From positions 62,001 to 126,000 of the forward strand of contig FOUN01000010.1 of assembly GCA_900114885.1 (NCBI GenBank): a stretch of 64,000 nucleotides of DNA, in the 5' to 3' direction. The notes under the pieces were generated by a model. It was not told the origin of the DNA and ran no database searches. It worked only from the letters and a program-made list of their open reading frames with translations. The position numbers and the translations under genes are program-made. Every line of letters begins with the position of its first letter. The stretch's first letter is position 1. Shown piece by piece: positions 34,701-43,239 of the stretch. The stretch is from Psychrobacillus psychrodurans. GTDB taxonomy: Bacteria > Bacillota > Bacilli > Bacillales_A > Planococcaceae.

Positions 34701-35270
34701 ATGTCCTGGAGCAAATTGAAGCAAAATCTGGAGAGTTTTCTCTGTCCTGCATTATTTGGAAGGATTGAATACACTGCAACCAGCTATCGTTATTTACCTG
34801 ATAAAGCAGGACTTTGTTATATTGCGGTAGATAAAAAGAATGTACTCAATATGAATGATAAAACTACCTTAATTAGATGGTATCAGTCGGAACAAGAAAT
34901 TAAGAATGACCCAGATATCCAAATTCCTATCAATGAAGAGGAAATTGAAGCGATAAGAAAACAAACTAAGGGGACAGTTCCGGAGGATCGCTTACTAGTA
35001 ATTGCAAGAGGTAGGAAATTATCAGAATATGCAAAGGAGATGTTGTCAGCGCAGTCATCATTAAGTAAATCAAATTTTATCGTTGTAGCTAATAACTTTT
35101 TATCCACTTCTATAGAGGAAAGTATAGAGAGTAATGATATCCTATTGAATATCCTAGCTTTAGTGGATAGACGGGTTGGAAAAAAACGGATTTTGAACAT
35201 GACTGAGCAAATGAAATTAAAGCATCCAGCTGTGCAGTATTTTTATGAACTACGGCTTAGTACGTTATGA
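34701..35270 (+). CDS. SF0329-like protein of unknown function
   Basis: 189 residues from the ATG at 34701 after AAGGAGAC; the frame extends 30 codons upstream without a site. The opening MSWSKLKQNLESFLCPAL, then RIEYTATSYRYLPDKAG and CYIAVDKKNVLNM, is what I recall for the SF0329 family, a scattered uncharacterised group. Soluble, no signal peptide; C-terminal half is charged and helical (NMTEQMKLKHPAVQYFYELR). Alone between two terminators, so a monocistronic accessory gene. Function unknown. Confidence 0.65.
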   Translation: MSWSKLKQNLESFLCPALFGRIEYTATSYRYLPDKAGLCYIAVDKKNVLNMNDKTTLIRWYQSEQEIKNDPDIQIPINEEEIEAIRKQTKGTVPEDRLLVIARGRKLSEYAKEMLSAQSSLSKSNFIVVANNFLSTSIEESIESNDILLNILALVDRRVGKKRILNMTEQMKLKHPAVQYFYELRLSTL

Positions 35271-35319
35271 TAATAAATACTGATCAACTGCATACCAATT
35301 GCGAAAAAATTATAGCTTA

Positions 35320-35357
35320 TCCACGGGCAGTTCAACCTAAACTGTAGTGGTTTTTTC
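35320..35357 (+). terminator. Terminator after the SF0329-like gene
   Basis: CCAC, inner AGTT...AACT, GTGG and a run of six Ts. Confidence 0.7.
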
Positions 35358-35417
35358 ATTTTCGAATAACTAAAAAATAGTCCGGTCATTTAGAGAAGCT
35401 ATTTTGTACTCTAATAA

Positions 35418-35470
35418 AAAATATAGCTCCTATTTTGAACAAAGATTGATCAAAAATAGGGCTATTTTTC
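35418..35470. terminator. Terminator of the acetyltransferase gene
   Basis: ATAGC-T-CCTATTTTGA with TCAAAAATAGG-GCTAT; T-rich on both sides. It abuts the stop of the minus-strand gene at 35476. Confidence 0.8.
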
Positions 35471-35475
35471 ATAAA

Positions 35476-36081
35476 CTAATTAGTGCTATTATTATTGAAC
35501 CTTCCCATAATTACGGTATTATAATAATTTCCATCTGATAGTAGCTTATCCATCTTTAATAATCCTTCTTCTTTAAAACCATATTTTTTATAAAGCATTA
35601 TGGCTTTTTCATTGGTTTCAAGTACATTCAAAGTAATTTTCTTAATGTTATTTGTATCGGCCCATCTAATTGTTTCTTTTAAGAAGTTTGTACCAATGCC
35701 ATATCCCCAGAAATCCTTTAGTACACAAACCCCAAACTCAACTTTATGGGACATTCTTTTCAACTGATTGCCTTCACACCTTGAGAACCCTACAATACTT
35801 CCATTTGATTCGCAAACTAAAAAAAGATTATGGTCACTTTCTGTATCTTCTTTGATAAGTTGTCTAAAGCCTACTTCATCAATGTATGCTTCACCTTTTT
35901 CTCTATCCATATTTTCTGTTTCGCTATCTATCTGCAATCGTACTTCAGACAAGTTTTTCGCATCATCTTCTTTTGCCAACCTTATAACATAACTTCTATT
36001 TCGAATATTAAAGTCTATAGGATTTTCTCTTATTGTAAACTCCTCCTTTAAATTATACTGGTTTGTTATTAAGTGGGGCAT
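35476..36081 (-). CDS. GNAT-family N-acetyltransferase
   Basis: 201 residues from the ATG at 36081, or about 185 from an ATA codon at 36033. GNAT features: YVIRLAKEDDAKNLSEV (beta1-alpha1), VEFGVCVLKDFWGYGIGTNFLKETIRWA with the acetyl-CoA loop WGYGIG, and NVLETNEKAIMLYKKYGFKEEG. The target is unknown. The start is odd: the upstream ATG has no SD, while a strong AAAGGAGGA sits 7 bases before the in-frame ATA, so initiation at ATA or loss of an ATG by mutation is possible. Domain begins only after residue 30, consistent with the later start. Confidence 0.82.
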   Translation of the reverse strand: MPHLITNQYNLKEEFTIRENPIDFNIRNRSYVIRLAKEDDAKNLSEVRLQIDSETENMDREKGEAYIDEVGFRQLIKEDTESDHNLFLVCESNGSIVGFSRCEGNQLKRMSHKVEFGVCVLKDFWGYGIGTNFLKETIRWADTNNIKKITLNVLETNEKAIMLYKKYGFKEEGLLKMDKLLSDGNYYNTVIMGRFNNNSTN

Positions 36082-36193
36082 ATGACCATTTTGATATTTA
36101 GGTTTTCTCCAACCACATTATAATAAAATTCAGGTTTTTCTAAAAGTTTGAGACACTACAATAATTAATGTTTGTATTTATAACTTGATTTTA

Positions 36194-37228
36194 TTAAGGG
36201 AAATCATTGCCGTTCTTGTCTTGGATAATTAGCTCATATTTCTGATTCTCTGTCATTCTTTTTACTTCTTCACTATCCAGGAACTCAGTAATTTCTTTTC
36301 GGATTTTGGTTACGATCTCTTTAGTCTCTGGATCCGATGATTTCATGTTAGTCATGATGGTAATAGACACTTTTTCAGGCTTGTAGGAATATCTAATGTC
36401 AGCTACCTTGTACACTTTTTTTAGAAAAAACTCTTCTTGAATACTCAACGTGACGGGCATCCATCGACTCTCGATTTCCTCTTCTGAAAGGTCTCGAGTT
36501 ATAACTTGTACCTGTTTTGGTGTTTCGTTTGCTTTTAATAGTTCAATCGCTGCCTTGTAGATTTCTACTTTTTTAGCTTCATCGGTTATTGGGATGTACA
36601 CACTGACCACAGGGCTGTAGGCGTTAACATTCATAATCGGATATCCTGCTTCCTGCAAGTCCGACATCAACTTTTCGCCTAGTTCCTCCCTCTGTTTTTC
36701 TATCTCGTTTAGCTTGGGGGATACTTCATTCGTGTCAGAAGAAACCCTTAACTCGTAGTTATCATACCCTCTCTTTTCCAAAGTTTCAGTCAATATTCTT
36801 AAAACTTTATCCTCTTCTTGCTTAACGTATTCTTCCGTGCCCTTTAACCTTATGTCAAAGAGTGCCTTCTGTCCCCATATGCCCATGCCGATACCATTTG
36901 GTTTATATCCTTCTTTCTCCAAGGTTTCTGAAATTACTACTTGTATTGGTTTATGGAATACTTGTCCTAGATACGGGATTTTTGACATTACTTCGGCCAT
37001 AGCTGGATTTAGGAATGCGGACCCTGTTAAGACGCCAAGACTGATAACTGCGGCAATTACAAACTGTGATTTCCTCCAACCTCTTTTTTTTCTTGTCGAT
37101 TTTTCATAATCCGCTCTTTTTTCCGATTCTTCCTTTATGTTTTTTGCAAATTCATACATGGAAGATGGGGCCTGGATTTTCTCCATCTGTTCGTCAATTT
37201 CTTTCTTCAACAATTCATCGATCTTCAT
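36194..37228 (-). CDS. Anti-sigma-like membrane protein (DUF4030-type)
   Basis: 344 residues. A cytoplasmic N-terminus of about 50 charged residues (KIDELLKKEIDEQMEKIQAP, RKKRGWRKS), one membrane helix at about 55-72 (FVIAAVISLGVLTGSAFL), and a large extracytoplasmic part with repeated beta-alpha units of the form ETLEKEGY/ETLEKRGYDNYELRVSS, which I recall as DUF4030. It starts inside the last codons of the ECF sigma gene (4-base overlap), the typical sigma/anti-sigma arrangement, so it probably holds that sigma factor inactive until an envelope signal appears. Confidence 0.75.
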   Translation of the reverse strand: MKIDELLKKEIDEQMEKIQAPSSMYEFAKNIKEESEKRADYEKSTRKKRGWRKSQFVIAAVISLGVLTGSAFLNPAMAEVMSKIPYLGQVFHKPIQVVISETLEKEGYKPNGIGMGIWGQKALFDIRLKGTEEYVKQEEDKVLRILTETLEKRGYDNYELRVSSDTNEVSPKLNEIEKQREELGEKLMSDLQEAGYPIMNVNAYSPVVSVYIPITDEAKKVEIYKAAIELLKANETPKQVQVITRDLSEEEIESRWMPVTLSIQEEFFLKKVYKVADIRYSYKPEKVSITIMTNMKSSDPETKEIVTKIRKEITEFLDSEEVKRMTENQKYELIIQDKNGNDFP

Positions 37229-37779
37229 TGTGAATTCACCCCTATAAACTGATTTTCAATCAACCTTTTTTTCAGAGCGTTCCTTGCTCTGCGAAGATGG
37301 GATTTAACAGTCGAATTTTTCAGTCCTAGCAAATCTGATATTTCTTGGATTGCTTGTTCTTGGTAGTAATAGAGGATGAGAACGGTCTGGTAGTCGCTGT
37401 TATCAAGGGATGATATGCTCTTTTTAATCTCGTTTTCTTTTTCCTCTTTTAATACGCTTTCTATAACAGCATGTTTTTCTGTCCCTACATCAATTTCAAG
37501 CGGTGATTCCTTCAGGCGATCGTTCTTTCTCCAAGCATCGATTGAACGATTGGTAACCAATTTATAGAACCATGTGTTGAAATAGGTGATATCCTTTCCA
37601 CTCATAATATTCCGGTATGCCTCGATCAGCGCATTTTGGATTACCTCTTCTGCCTGTTCTTTCGACTTGAGAATACTAAAACTGGTCCTGTAACCCTTTT
37701 CAATCAAGGGGTTGACTAGTTGAGCAAAAGCATCGTCCTCGCCTTTCCGGATCCGTGTCATCAATGTTCTCTGTTCCAT
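37225..37779 (-). CDS. ECF-type RNA polymerase sigma factor
   Basis: 184 residues from the ATG at 37779 behind AAAGGGGGG; a 29-codon upstream extension lacks a site. Region 2: FAQLVNPLIEKGYRTSFSILKSKEQAEEVIQNALIEAYRNI (in parts, about 18-58) with NTWFYKLVTNRSIDAWRK; region 4: LDNSDYQTVLILYYYQEQAIQEISDLLGLKNSTVKSHLRRARNALKKRL (in parts). It directs polymerase to a small regulon, probably including its own operon. No ECF promoter could be recognised upstream by eye. Confidence 0.87.
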   Translation of the reverse strand: MEQRTLMTRIRKGEDDAFAQLVNPLIEKGYRTSFSILKSKEQAEEVIQNALIEAYRNIMSGKDITYFNTWFYKLVTNRSIDAWRKNDRLKESPLEIDVGTEKHAVIESVLKEEKENEIKKSISSLDNSDYQTVLILYYYQEQAIQEISDLLGLKNSTVKSHLRRARNALKKRLIENQFIGVNSQ

Positions 37780-37866
37780 GAGGAAACCCCCCTTTTTGTT
37801 TCTATCTTTTAGGCGACGATGAGGCTGTTTAGGATGCACAATTCGGAAAAATAAATCTATACACAA

Positions 37867-38093
37867 CTATACCGATGTGGAAGATGAGATGAATGGATTA
37901 ATAATGTATGATTTTAAAATCAACAAGTTTTTATTCCAAGGTAAAGGAGATATGAATTATTGTATTTCTTCCATTTCGATTTTTAATTCTTTTAGACGCA
38001 ATCTATAAGTCCTCTGAACATTTATTATAAAGTATTACTAAATTATAAAAGTGATAAAAATTATAAACTTTCTTAAAAGAAATTTATAAAATT
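37867..38093. other. AT-rich spacer with a coding remnant
   Basis: Between the sigma factor and ABC genes. On the minus strand a 21-codon run ending RTYRLRLKELKIEMEEIQ then TAA (near 37962-38030) has no start and may be the relic of a lost coiled-coil gene. Nothing else is seen. Confidence 0.2.
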
Positions 38094-38136
38094 AAAGACT
38101 TCTCATTAGTTGGTTAAACTTTTGAGAAGTCTTTTC
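38094..38136. terminator. Terminator of the ABC module
   Basis: AAAGACTTCTCA, loop, TGAGAAGTCTTTTC; abuts the stop of the minus-strand permease gene. Confidence 0.85.
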
Positions 38137-38925
38137 TTATTCGTTACTAAACTTTTTATTGGAAATCCAATAATTTGTTATAAAGATTGCTATGGCGGCA
38201 CAAAGAAGGGATACTACTAGATTCACAATAGCGTTAGAGTTTACAGATCCTGTTATAAGAACTTCCATTGCATGTTTACTCATACTGGCGGGATTTATTA
38301 TATCTATCATAGAACTTAAGCCAACGATAAGTCGGCAGCCTATTAAAAAAGCAATGGATATTAGTGCGATAAGTCCTGGGCTATTTATAAGAGTGCTAAT
38401 CATTGTTGTAAAAGAGATAATAAAAAGAATCCAAACAAGATAGAATAATAGGGCAGTAAGCATATCGAAAATAGCTACATTTGTGAATAGAAGATTCACA
38501 TAAAGATAGGATGCAAGGTATCCAACAGCAACACTAAATGCCGTAAAAATATAGTTCGAAGCAATTTTACCTCCTACGTATGAACGAACAGGTACTGGTC
38601 TAGTTAATATAAAGGCCAACATTCCGTTAGCTTTATCGGTTTGGATGATTCCCATTAAAGAGATAGCAATTATTATAATCCCAAGCTGATCAAACTGTGC
38701 ACCTAGTGTGCCAGCTAATATTTCTCCCCCTTGCTGAGCGGCAATATTTGGGTCAATTGTAATGCCTTGACCGCTTCCCAAAGCTTCTAATATGGTAGGC
38801 AAGTAATAGGTCATCACAGGCTGGGTGATTCCTAATAAGATAAAGACTAGAGGGAGCCAAATGATTTTAAAATCTCTGACCATCTGGGTAAACTCTTTGT
38901 TCATCAAGACTATAAAACTATTCAT
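38137..38925 (-). CDS. ABC-2 type permease (YxlG-like)
   Basis: 262 residues with six predicted helices. MNKEFTQMVRDFKIIWLPLVFILLG at the N-terminus is a usual ABC-2 opening, and a large outside loop follows helix 1 (about 40-70, GSGQGITIDPNIAAQQGG). Overlaps the ATPase gene by 4 bases. With the ATPase and the PLDc_N-like protein it resembles YxlE-YxlF-YxlG of the B. subtilis sigY operon. Exporter of unknown cargo. Confidence 0.8.
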   Translation of the reverse strand: MNSFIVLMNKEFTQMVRDFKIIWLPLVFILLGITQPVMTYYLPTILEALGSGQGITIDPNIAAQQGGEILAGTLGAQFDQLGIIIIAISLMGIIQTDKANGMLAFILTRPVPVRSYVGGKIASNYIFTAFSVAVGYLASYLYVNLLFTNVAIFDMLTALLFYLVWILFIISFTTMISTLINSPGLIALISIAFLIGCRLIVGLSSMIDIINPASMSKHAMEVLITGSVNSNAIVNLVVSLLCAAIAIFITNYWISNKKFSNE

Positions 38926-39827
38926 TTCTCCACCACCAATTTTAAGAAAATGTCTTCTAATGTATCGTTTCCGACTTCAAACTTTACAATATCTACATCA
39001 TGCTTCAGTGCATGACCGAGTAATAAATTCTTGTTATTTTCTAGGTTTTCAACTTCTACCTTTAGTTGATTCCCAATTACTTCTATGCCTTTCACATAAG
39101 GTAATTCTTCTATAGTGCCAATCCATTTTTGATCCTTCTCTGTTATTTCTATATTCAATTTGTTGTCGCTATTTCTTTGAAGCAGTTCAATAATCGATGT
39201 GTCCTCGATTTTCAACCCATTTTTAATAACTATAAATCGCTCACAAATTTCTTGTGCGTCACCTAAAATGTGAGTTGATAGTAGGATGGTTGTTTCCTTT
39301 TTTATTTCTTGAATAAGGTTTAATACTTCTCTGCGACCAATGGGATCTAGGGCTGAGACTGGTTCATCCATTATAATTAGGGAAGGCTTATGTAGTAAGG
39401 TTTGAGCAATACCAAGTCGCTGTTTCATGCCGCCTGAAAATGTACCTACTTTCGAATCTTCCTCTCCGCTTAATCCAACTTTTTTTAAAATGTTTGGAAT
39501 GGCGGTGTTTAATCCATTTTTACTTAGTCCTGAAAGCTTTCCCATGAACATAAGTGTTTCTTTGGCAGTCATCCAATTAAAAAAGTTTGGATATTGTGGT
39601 AGGTACCCAATTTCTTTTTTTATTGAGGAAATTCTTTTTCCGTTTAAAAGTATTTCACCAGTGTCGGGATTTATAATATCTGCAATCATTTTTATAAGCG
39701 TCGATTTCCCAGCTCCATTTGGTCCGATTAGTCCGACACACTCTCCTGATTGTAGCTCCATCGAGAAGCTATCAACGGCAGTTTTGTTTTTAAACGTTTT
39801 CTTTACATTTCTGATTTCCAATTTCAA
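38922..39827 (-). CDS. ABC transporter ATPase (YxlF-like)
   Basis: 301 residues. Walker A GLIGPNGAGKSTLIK (about 33-46), Q-loop LPQYPNFF, signature GTFSGGMKQRLGIAQ, Walker B LIIMDEPVSALDP, switch His in LLSTHILGDAQEI, then a C-terminal extension of about 80 residues (KDQKWIGTIEELPYVKGIEV) as in CcmA/NatA-type exporters. It energises the permease encoded next. The 4-base overlaps on both sides show a tight three-gene operon. Confidence 0.88.
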   Translation of the reverse strand: MKLEIRNVKKTFKNKTAVDSFSMELQSGECVGLIGPNGAGKSTLIKMIADIINPDTGEILLNGKRISSIKKEIGYLPQYPNFFNWMTAKETLMFMGKLSGLSKNGLNTAIPNILKKVGLSGEEDSKVGTFSGGMKQRLGIAQTLLHKPSLIIMDEPVSALDPIGRREVLNLIQEIKKETTILLSTHILGDAQEICERFIVIKNGLKIEDTSIIELLQRNSDNKLNIEITEKDQKWIGTIEELPYVKGIEVIGNQLKVEVENLENNKNLLLGHALKHDVDIVKFEVGNDTLEDIFLKLVVEK

Positions 39828-40063
39828 GCTCGTTCACTATCCTTTCTTCCTATAACAAAATACAGAATAGGTCCAATTGTATTGCCGAAAATTATTATTA
39901 ATGTCCATATGAGTACATTATTTCTACTTTTTTTATTTTTGTACAAATCTATTAAAGCAACCATTGCAAGTATAAACCCTACTAAAATGACTGGAAGTAC
40001 AATAGGTAGAAACGACATTACATCAACATCTTTTAAATCATTTATTCCATAATGTAATTGCAT
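39824..40063 (-). CDS. PLDc_N-domain small membrane protein (YxlE-like)
   Basis: 79 residues with two membrane helices (about 17-38 and 49-69). The second contains the PLDc_N pattern WTLIIIFGNTIGPILYFVIGR. In B. subtilis YxlE, a protein of this kind, is linked to negative control of sigma-Y and precedes YxlF and YxlG. Here the same three-gene order occurs but no sigY/yxlCD genes; an ArsR-like regulator is encoded divergently instead. ATG follows AAGGAG. Confidence 0.8.
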   Translation of the reverse strand: MQLHYGINDLKDVDVMSFLPIVLPVILVGFILAMVALIDLYKNKKSRNNVLIWTLIIIFGNTIGPILYFVIGRKDSERA

Positions 40064-40096
40064 AATCCCAACTCCTTTTCAAAATTCATTTTCATT

Positions 40097-40116
40097 ATTG
40101 ATAATGATAACATGAA
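40097..40116. promoter_or_regulatory. Fur-like sequence upstream of the YxlE-like gene
   Basis: TATTGATAATGATAACATGA contains GATAAT and GATAAC hexamers as in hexameric descriptions of Fur sites, but the right half of the 7-1-7 palindrome is poor. Confidence 0.3.
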
Positions 40117-40135
40117 GTGTTATATTTTGCACTAC

Positions 40136-40169
40136 TTATTCTTATTATTTATAATGAGAATAAGAATAA
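40136..40169. promoter_or_regulatory. Operator-like inverted repeat before the ArsR-like gene
   Basis: TTATTCTTATT, 12 bases, AATAAGAATAA: perfect 11-bp arms, 18 bases before the regulator ATG. The spacer holds TATAATG, a good -10, so self-regulation and control of the divergent ABC operon are likely. Confidence 0.55.
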
Positions 40170-40187
40170 AACAAGTGAGGAGAAAAT

Positions 40188-40727
40188 ATGTTAAACAAAG
40201 TGGAAGTTCTAATGCATCCAGTACGAATGAAAATTTCTCAAGCATTATTAAGGAATAAAGAAGATGGACTAACACCATTAGAAATGGTCAAAATCATTAA
40301 GGATGTGCCACAAGCAACACTCTACAGACATATACAAGTGTTATTGGACTCCGAGATAATTCATGTGATGAAAGAAAAAAAAGTAAAATCAGTTTCTGAG
40401 AAATATTATGCACTAAATGAGGAGAAGCTAAAACTTGACCAAGATGAATGGAATCAAGCATCTCCACAAGAAAAACTAGATTTCGTATCTTTTTATCAAT
40501 TATCGCTTATGACTCAATATCAAAACTATTTAGAGAAAATAGAGAATCATTCTCATGATGGAGCGACATTTTCTTTAGTCGAATTAAAAATGAATGATGG
40601 AGACTTCTTGAAATTTCAAGATGAGCTAAAAGAAATCTTAACTAAATACTACCTTTCTACGAGGAACCAAGACGAAAAAGATACCGCTGTACGAACAATA
40701 GCGGTGACAATTATTCCAGATACATGA
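40188..40727 (+). CDS. ArsR-like winged-helix transcriptional regulator
   Basis: 179 residues. An N-terminal winged helix (about 3-70): VLMHPVRMKISQALLRN, then LTPLEMVKIIKDVPQATLYRHIQVLLDSEIIHVMKEKKVKSVSEKYYAL (in parts), the HTH_20/ArsR form seen in regulators that repress adjacent ABC exporters. The remaining 100 residues are helical and would bind a ligand or form the dimer. Divergent from the YxlEFG-like operon with an 11-bp-arm inverted repeat between them, so local repression is likely. Confidence 0.8.
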   Translation: MLNKVEVLMHPVRMKISQALLRNKEDGLTPLEMVKIIKDVPQATLYRHIQVLLDSEIIHVMKEKKVKSVSEKYYALNEEKLKLDQDEWNQASPQEKLDFVSFYQLSLMTQYQNYLEKIENHSHDGATFSLVELKMNDGDFLKFQDELKEILTKYYLSTRNQDEKDTAVRTIAVTIIPDT

Positions 40728-40760
40728 AGTAGTATTAAAAATTGGTTAAATAAATTTCAG

Positions 40761-40804
40761 AGACCTCTTATCATCCTATTGGATTAATAAGAGGTCTTTT
40801 TTTT
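40761..40804 (+). terminator. Terminator after the regulator gene
   Basis: AGACCTCTTAT, loop, ATAAGAGGTCT and a run of eight Ts. Confidence 0.93.
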
Positions 40805-40887
40805 ATGCTTAAATAGTTTGTTATTAGAAGGAACTTTCTATCTTTGTGTTGAACTACTAATTAAATGAAAAGAATGTAGGTGCATAT

Positions 40888-41706
40888 GTGAATAACATTA
40901 TTGACTACTACAATAGTTTTGATGAATGGGGAAGACTAGATAGAGAGCCTATCGAGTTCCAAGTGAATTGGCATTATATTAAAAAGTATCTTCCTCTGAA
41001 TGGGAATATTCTAGATAATGGTGCCGGACCAGGGAAATATTCTATGAAGTTGGCTAATGAAGGATATAAGGTAACACTAACCGATTTAACCCCAAAGCTA
41101 GTAGAAATTGCTAAAAATAAAGCGCATGAACTCAAGGTAGAACAAAATTTTAATGGATTCCATATGGCGGATGCAAGAGATCTTACTATACTGGAGGATG
41201 AACAGTTTGATGCTTCATTAATGCTTGGTCCATTGTATCACTTACAGGAAGAATCAGATCGGATTAAAGCAGTAGAAGAGTTATATCGAGTTACGAAAAA
41301 GGATGGTATTGTTTTTGTGGCATTTATGCCGAGAATTAGACATATCTTAACTTCTCTTTTACATCCTGAAAATTGGAAGCCAAATAACGAGATGGATAAT
41401 ATCGAGCAATTTGCTCAAACAGGCTGCTTTAATCATGAAGATGAAGGACGATTTACAGGTGCTTATTACTTTAATGTAGAAGAAATAAAACCATTTATGG
41501 AGGGACAGGGATTTGAAAGTCTAGCACTAATTGGTTCTAATATAGGTGCTCTCTTAAGCAGTGATAATTGGAGTTACTGGCGTGATAAGGAAGAAAATGA
41601 GTTTGAGAAAGTTATAAAATTATTAACGGAAAAAGCTAGTGACCCCAATGTTTTAGGAATCTCCTCACACTTACTTTATATTGGGAAAAAGAAAAGCGAT
41701 ATATAG
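40888..41706 (+). CDS. Class I SAM-dependent methyltransferase
   Basis: 272 residues from a GTG start. Motif I is ILDNGAGPGKYSMKLANEGYKVTLTDLTPKLVEIA (in parts, about 37-71), motif II/III around ADARDLTILEDEQFDASLMLGPLYHLQ with the acidic and GPLYHL segment, so the AdoMet pocket is intact. The C-terminal part (FNHEDEGRFTGAYYFNVEEIKPFMEGQGFE) would bind the substrate. The LGPLYHL variant is common in small-molecule methyltransferases of Bacillales. The target is unknown. Confidence 0.83.
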   Translation: MNNIIDYYNSFDEWGRLDREPIEFQVNWHYIKKYLPLNGNILDNGAGPGKYSMKLANEGYKVTLTDLTPKLVEIAKNKAHELKVEQNFNGFHMADARDLTILEDEQFDASLMLGPLYHLQEESDRIKAVEELYRVTKKDGIVFVAFMPRIRHILTSLLHPENWKPNNEMDNIEQFAQTGCFNHEDEGRFTGAYYFNVEEIKPFMEGQGFESLALIGSNIGALLSSDNWSYWRDKEENEFEKVIKLLTEKASDPNVLGISSHLLYIGKKKSDI

Positions 41707-41876
41707 TATTAAAATTTTTCGATTATAACGTTCAAATCTATTTAGTCAGTCTAAATAACTACTCTTTCAGTATAGGTACTTTCTAGTCATTATCAGATAA
41801 TTTACATAATATTTTTGAACTGGGGTAAATATTAGTAGGTTACTTATTAAATAATGTTTAGAGAGGAGATTATACT

Positions 41877-42236
41877 ATGCAAATCAAAGGAGAGGTATTA
41901 CGTGCAGTTCGAAAAGAACAGAACATGTCGCAGGAAGAGCTGGCTCTCGAGTTAAAAGTTACAATCAGTACTGTTTCTAACTGGGAGCGTCAGGATGTGC
42001 CAGACGGACGCTATATTAAGCCGATTGCGGATGCCCTAGATGTGAGTGTTCATAAGCTAACTAGAGTTCCACCAAATGTTTCATCGATTGATATGAAACC
42101 AATAGATACCTATGAAAAAGAAAATATTTTGCTTGAACGCTTGATGGAATCGTTTGAGGAGTTTGTAAAAGATAAAGAGAAAAATATAGGAAGTGAAAAA
42201 CAGGAACTTTGGGATGAAGAATGGCGAAATGGCTGA
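41877..42236 (+). CDS. XRE-family helix-turn-helix regulator
   Basis: 119 residues. The Cro/C1-type HTH covers about 4-58 (GEVLRAVRKEQNMSQEELALELKVTISTVSNWERQD, then ISKPIADALDVSVHKL-like sequence), followed by a charged tail of 60 residues. It starts after GAGAGGAG. It has no evident partner; it might act on its own 170-base upstream region, where ATTTAG-TCAGT-CTAAAT (near 41737) is a small palindrome. Confidence 0.8.
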   Translation: MQIKGEVLRAVRKEQNMSQEELALELKVTISTVSNWERQDVPDGRYIKPIADALDVSVHKLTRVPPNVSSIDMKPIDTYEKENILLERLMESFEEFVKDKEKNIGSEKQELWDEEWRNG

Positions 42237-42341
42237 TAAAGAAGCACTTCTCGAAAGCTCGGAAACTATACTGTGAAAGAGTATTTATAGTGAATTGGTG
42301 CTATATTTGAAGTTTCAGCTGCCAATTAACAACTTTAATGG

Positions 42342-42378
42342 GCCTCACTACATATCCAATGTAATGAGGCTTAAATTT
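42342..42378 (+). terminator. Terminator after the XRE gene
   Basis: GCCTCA, internal ACAT...ATGT, TGAGGC then TTAAATTTT. Confidence 0.6.
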
Positions 42379-42519
42379 TGTATTTCTAAAAGATATTTTA
42401 TATTTGCGCCATACATAAATGTTGTCATTAATCTTATTTCTGTAAATAAAATTGTTGGTTCAACATAGGGTAACCAGCTAATAAATCTTTAGAGTTAATG
42501 ATAAACAAATGGAGGAAAG

Positions 42520-43221
42520 ATGATGAGACAAATAATTGCTCTAGGTGGTGGAGGATTCTCTATGGAGCCGGACAATCCATTATTGGATTCATATATTCTG
42601 CAAAAGTCAGGTAAAGCTATCCCCAAAATCTGTTTCATTCCTACTGCAAGTGGGGATTCAGAGAATTATATTTCAAGATATTACGACTTTTTTGATAAAC
42701 AAGATTGTGTACCTTCTCATCTTTCATTGTTTAAGCCGCCAACTAGTGATTTAGAAAACTATCTATTAGATAAAGATATTATTTATGTTGGTGGCGGTAA
42801 CACGAAGAATTTATTAGCGTTATGGAAGGCATGGGGAATTGATACTATTATAAAAAAGGCATGGGAGCAAGGAGTAGTTTTGGCTGGCGTAAGCGCAGGT
42901 TCTATTTGTTGGTTTGAAGAAGGGGTTACTGATTCGTTTGGGGATAATCTTGAAGCGATATCGTGTCTTGGCTTATTAAGTGGAAGCAATTGCCCACATT
43001 ATAACGGAGAGGCGAATAGGAGACCTGCTTATCAGAACCTTGTTGCTACCAATAAAATTAAACCAGGAATAGCGACAGATGACGGTGTTGCCATCCACTA
43101 TATTGATGAGAAGATATATAAAATAGTAAGTTCAAGACCAGCAGCAAAAGCATATAAAGTATCATATGATAAACACTTGATAGAGACAGAAATAGAAACG
43201 GAATACTTAGGTTCGTATTAG
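42520..43221 (+). CDS. Peptidase E-like (S51 family) protein
   Basis: 233 residues; the first or second ATG (42520/42523) follows GGAGG. Opening IIALGGGGFSMEPDNPLLD and KICFIPTASGDSENYI, then IYVGGGNTKNLLALW and the nucleophile elbow GVSAGSICWF (Ser near 128) are the S51 dipeptidase E/cyanophycinase pattern, with a His in CPHYNGEANR as general base. Known members cleave Asp-X dipeptides. In Bacillales many such genes are annotated as type 1 glutamine amidotransferase-like. Cytosolic. Confidence 0.82.
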   Translation: MMRQIIALGGGGFSMEPDNPLLDSYILQKSGKAIPKICFIPTASGDSENYISRYYDFFDKQDCVPSHLSLFKPPTSDLENYLLDKDIIYVGGGNTKNLLALWKAWGIDTIIKKAWEQGVVLAGVSAGSICWFEEGVTDSFGDNLEAISCLGLLSGSNCPHYNGEANRRPAYQNLVATNKIKPGIATDDGVAIHYIDEKIYKIVSSRPAAKAYKVSYDKHLIETEIETEYLGSY

Positions 43222-43239
43222 ATACGGGGGAAGATGTAT

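Noticed and set aside
36837-37109. Plus-strand 90-codon ORF
   Set aside because: Antisense shadow of the anti-sigma-like gene.
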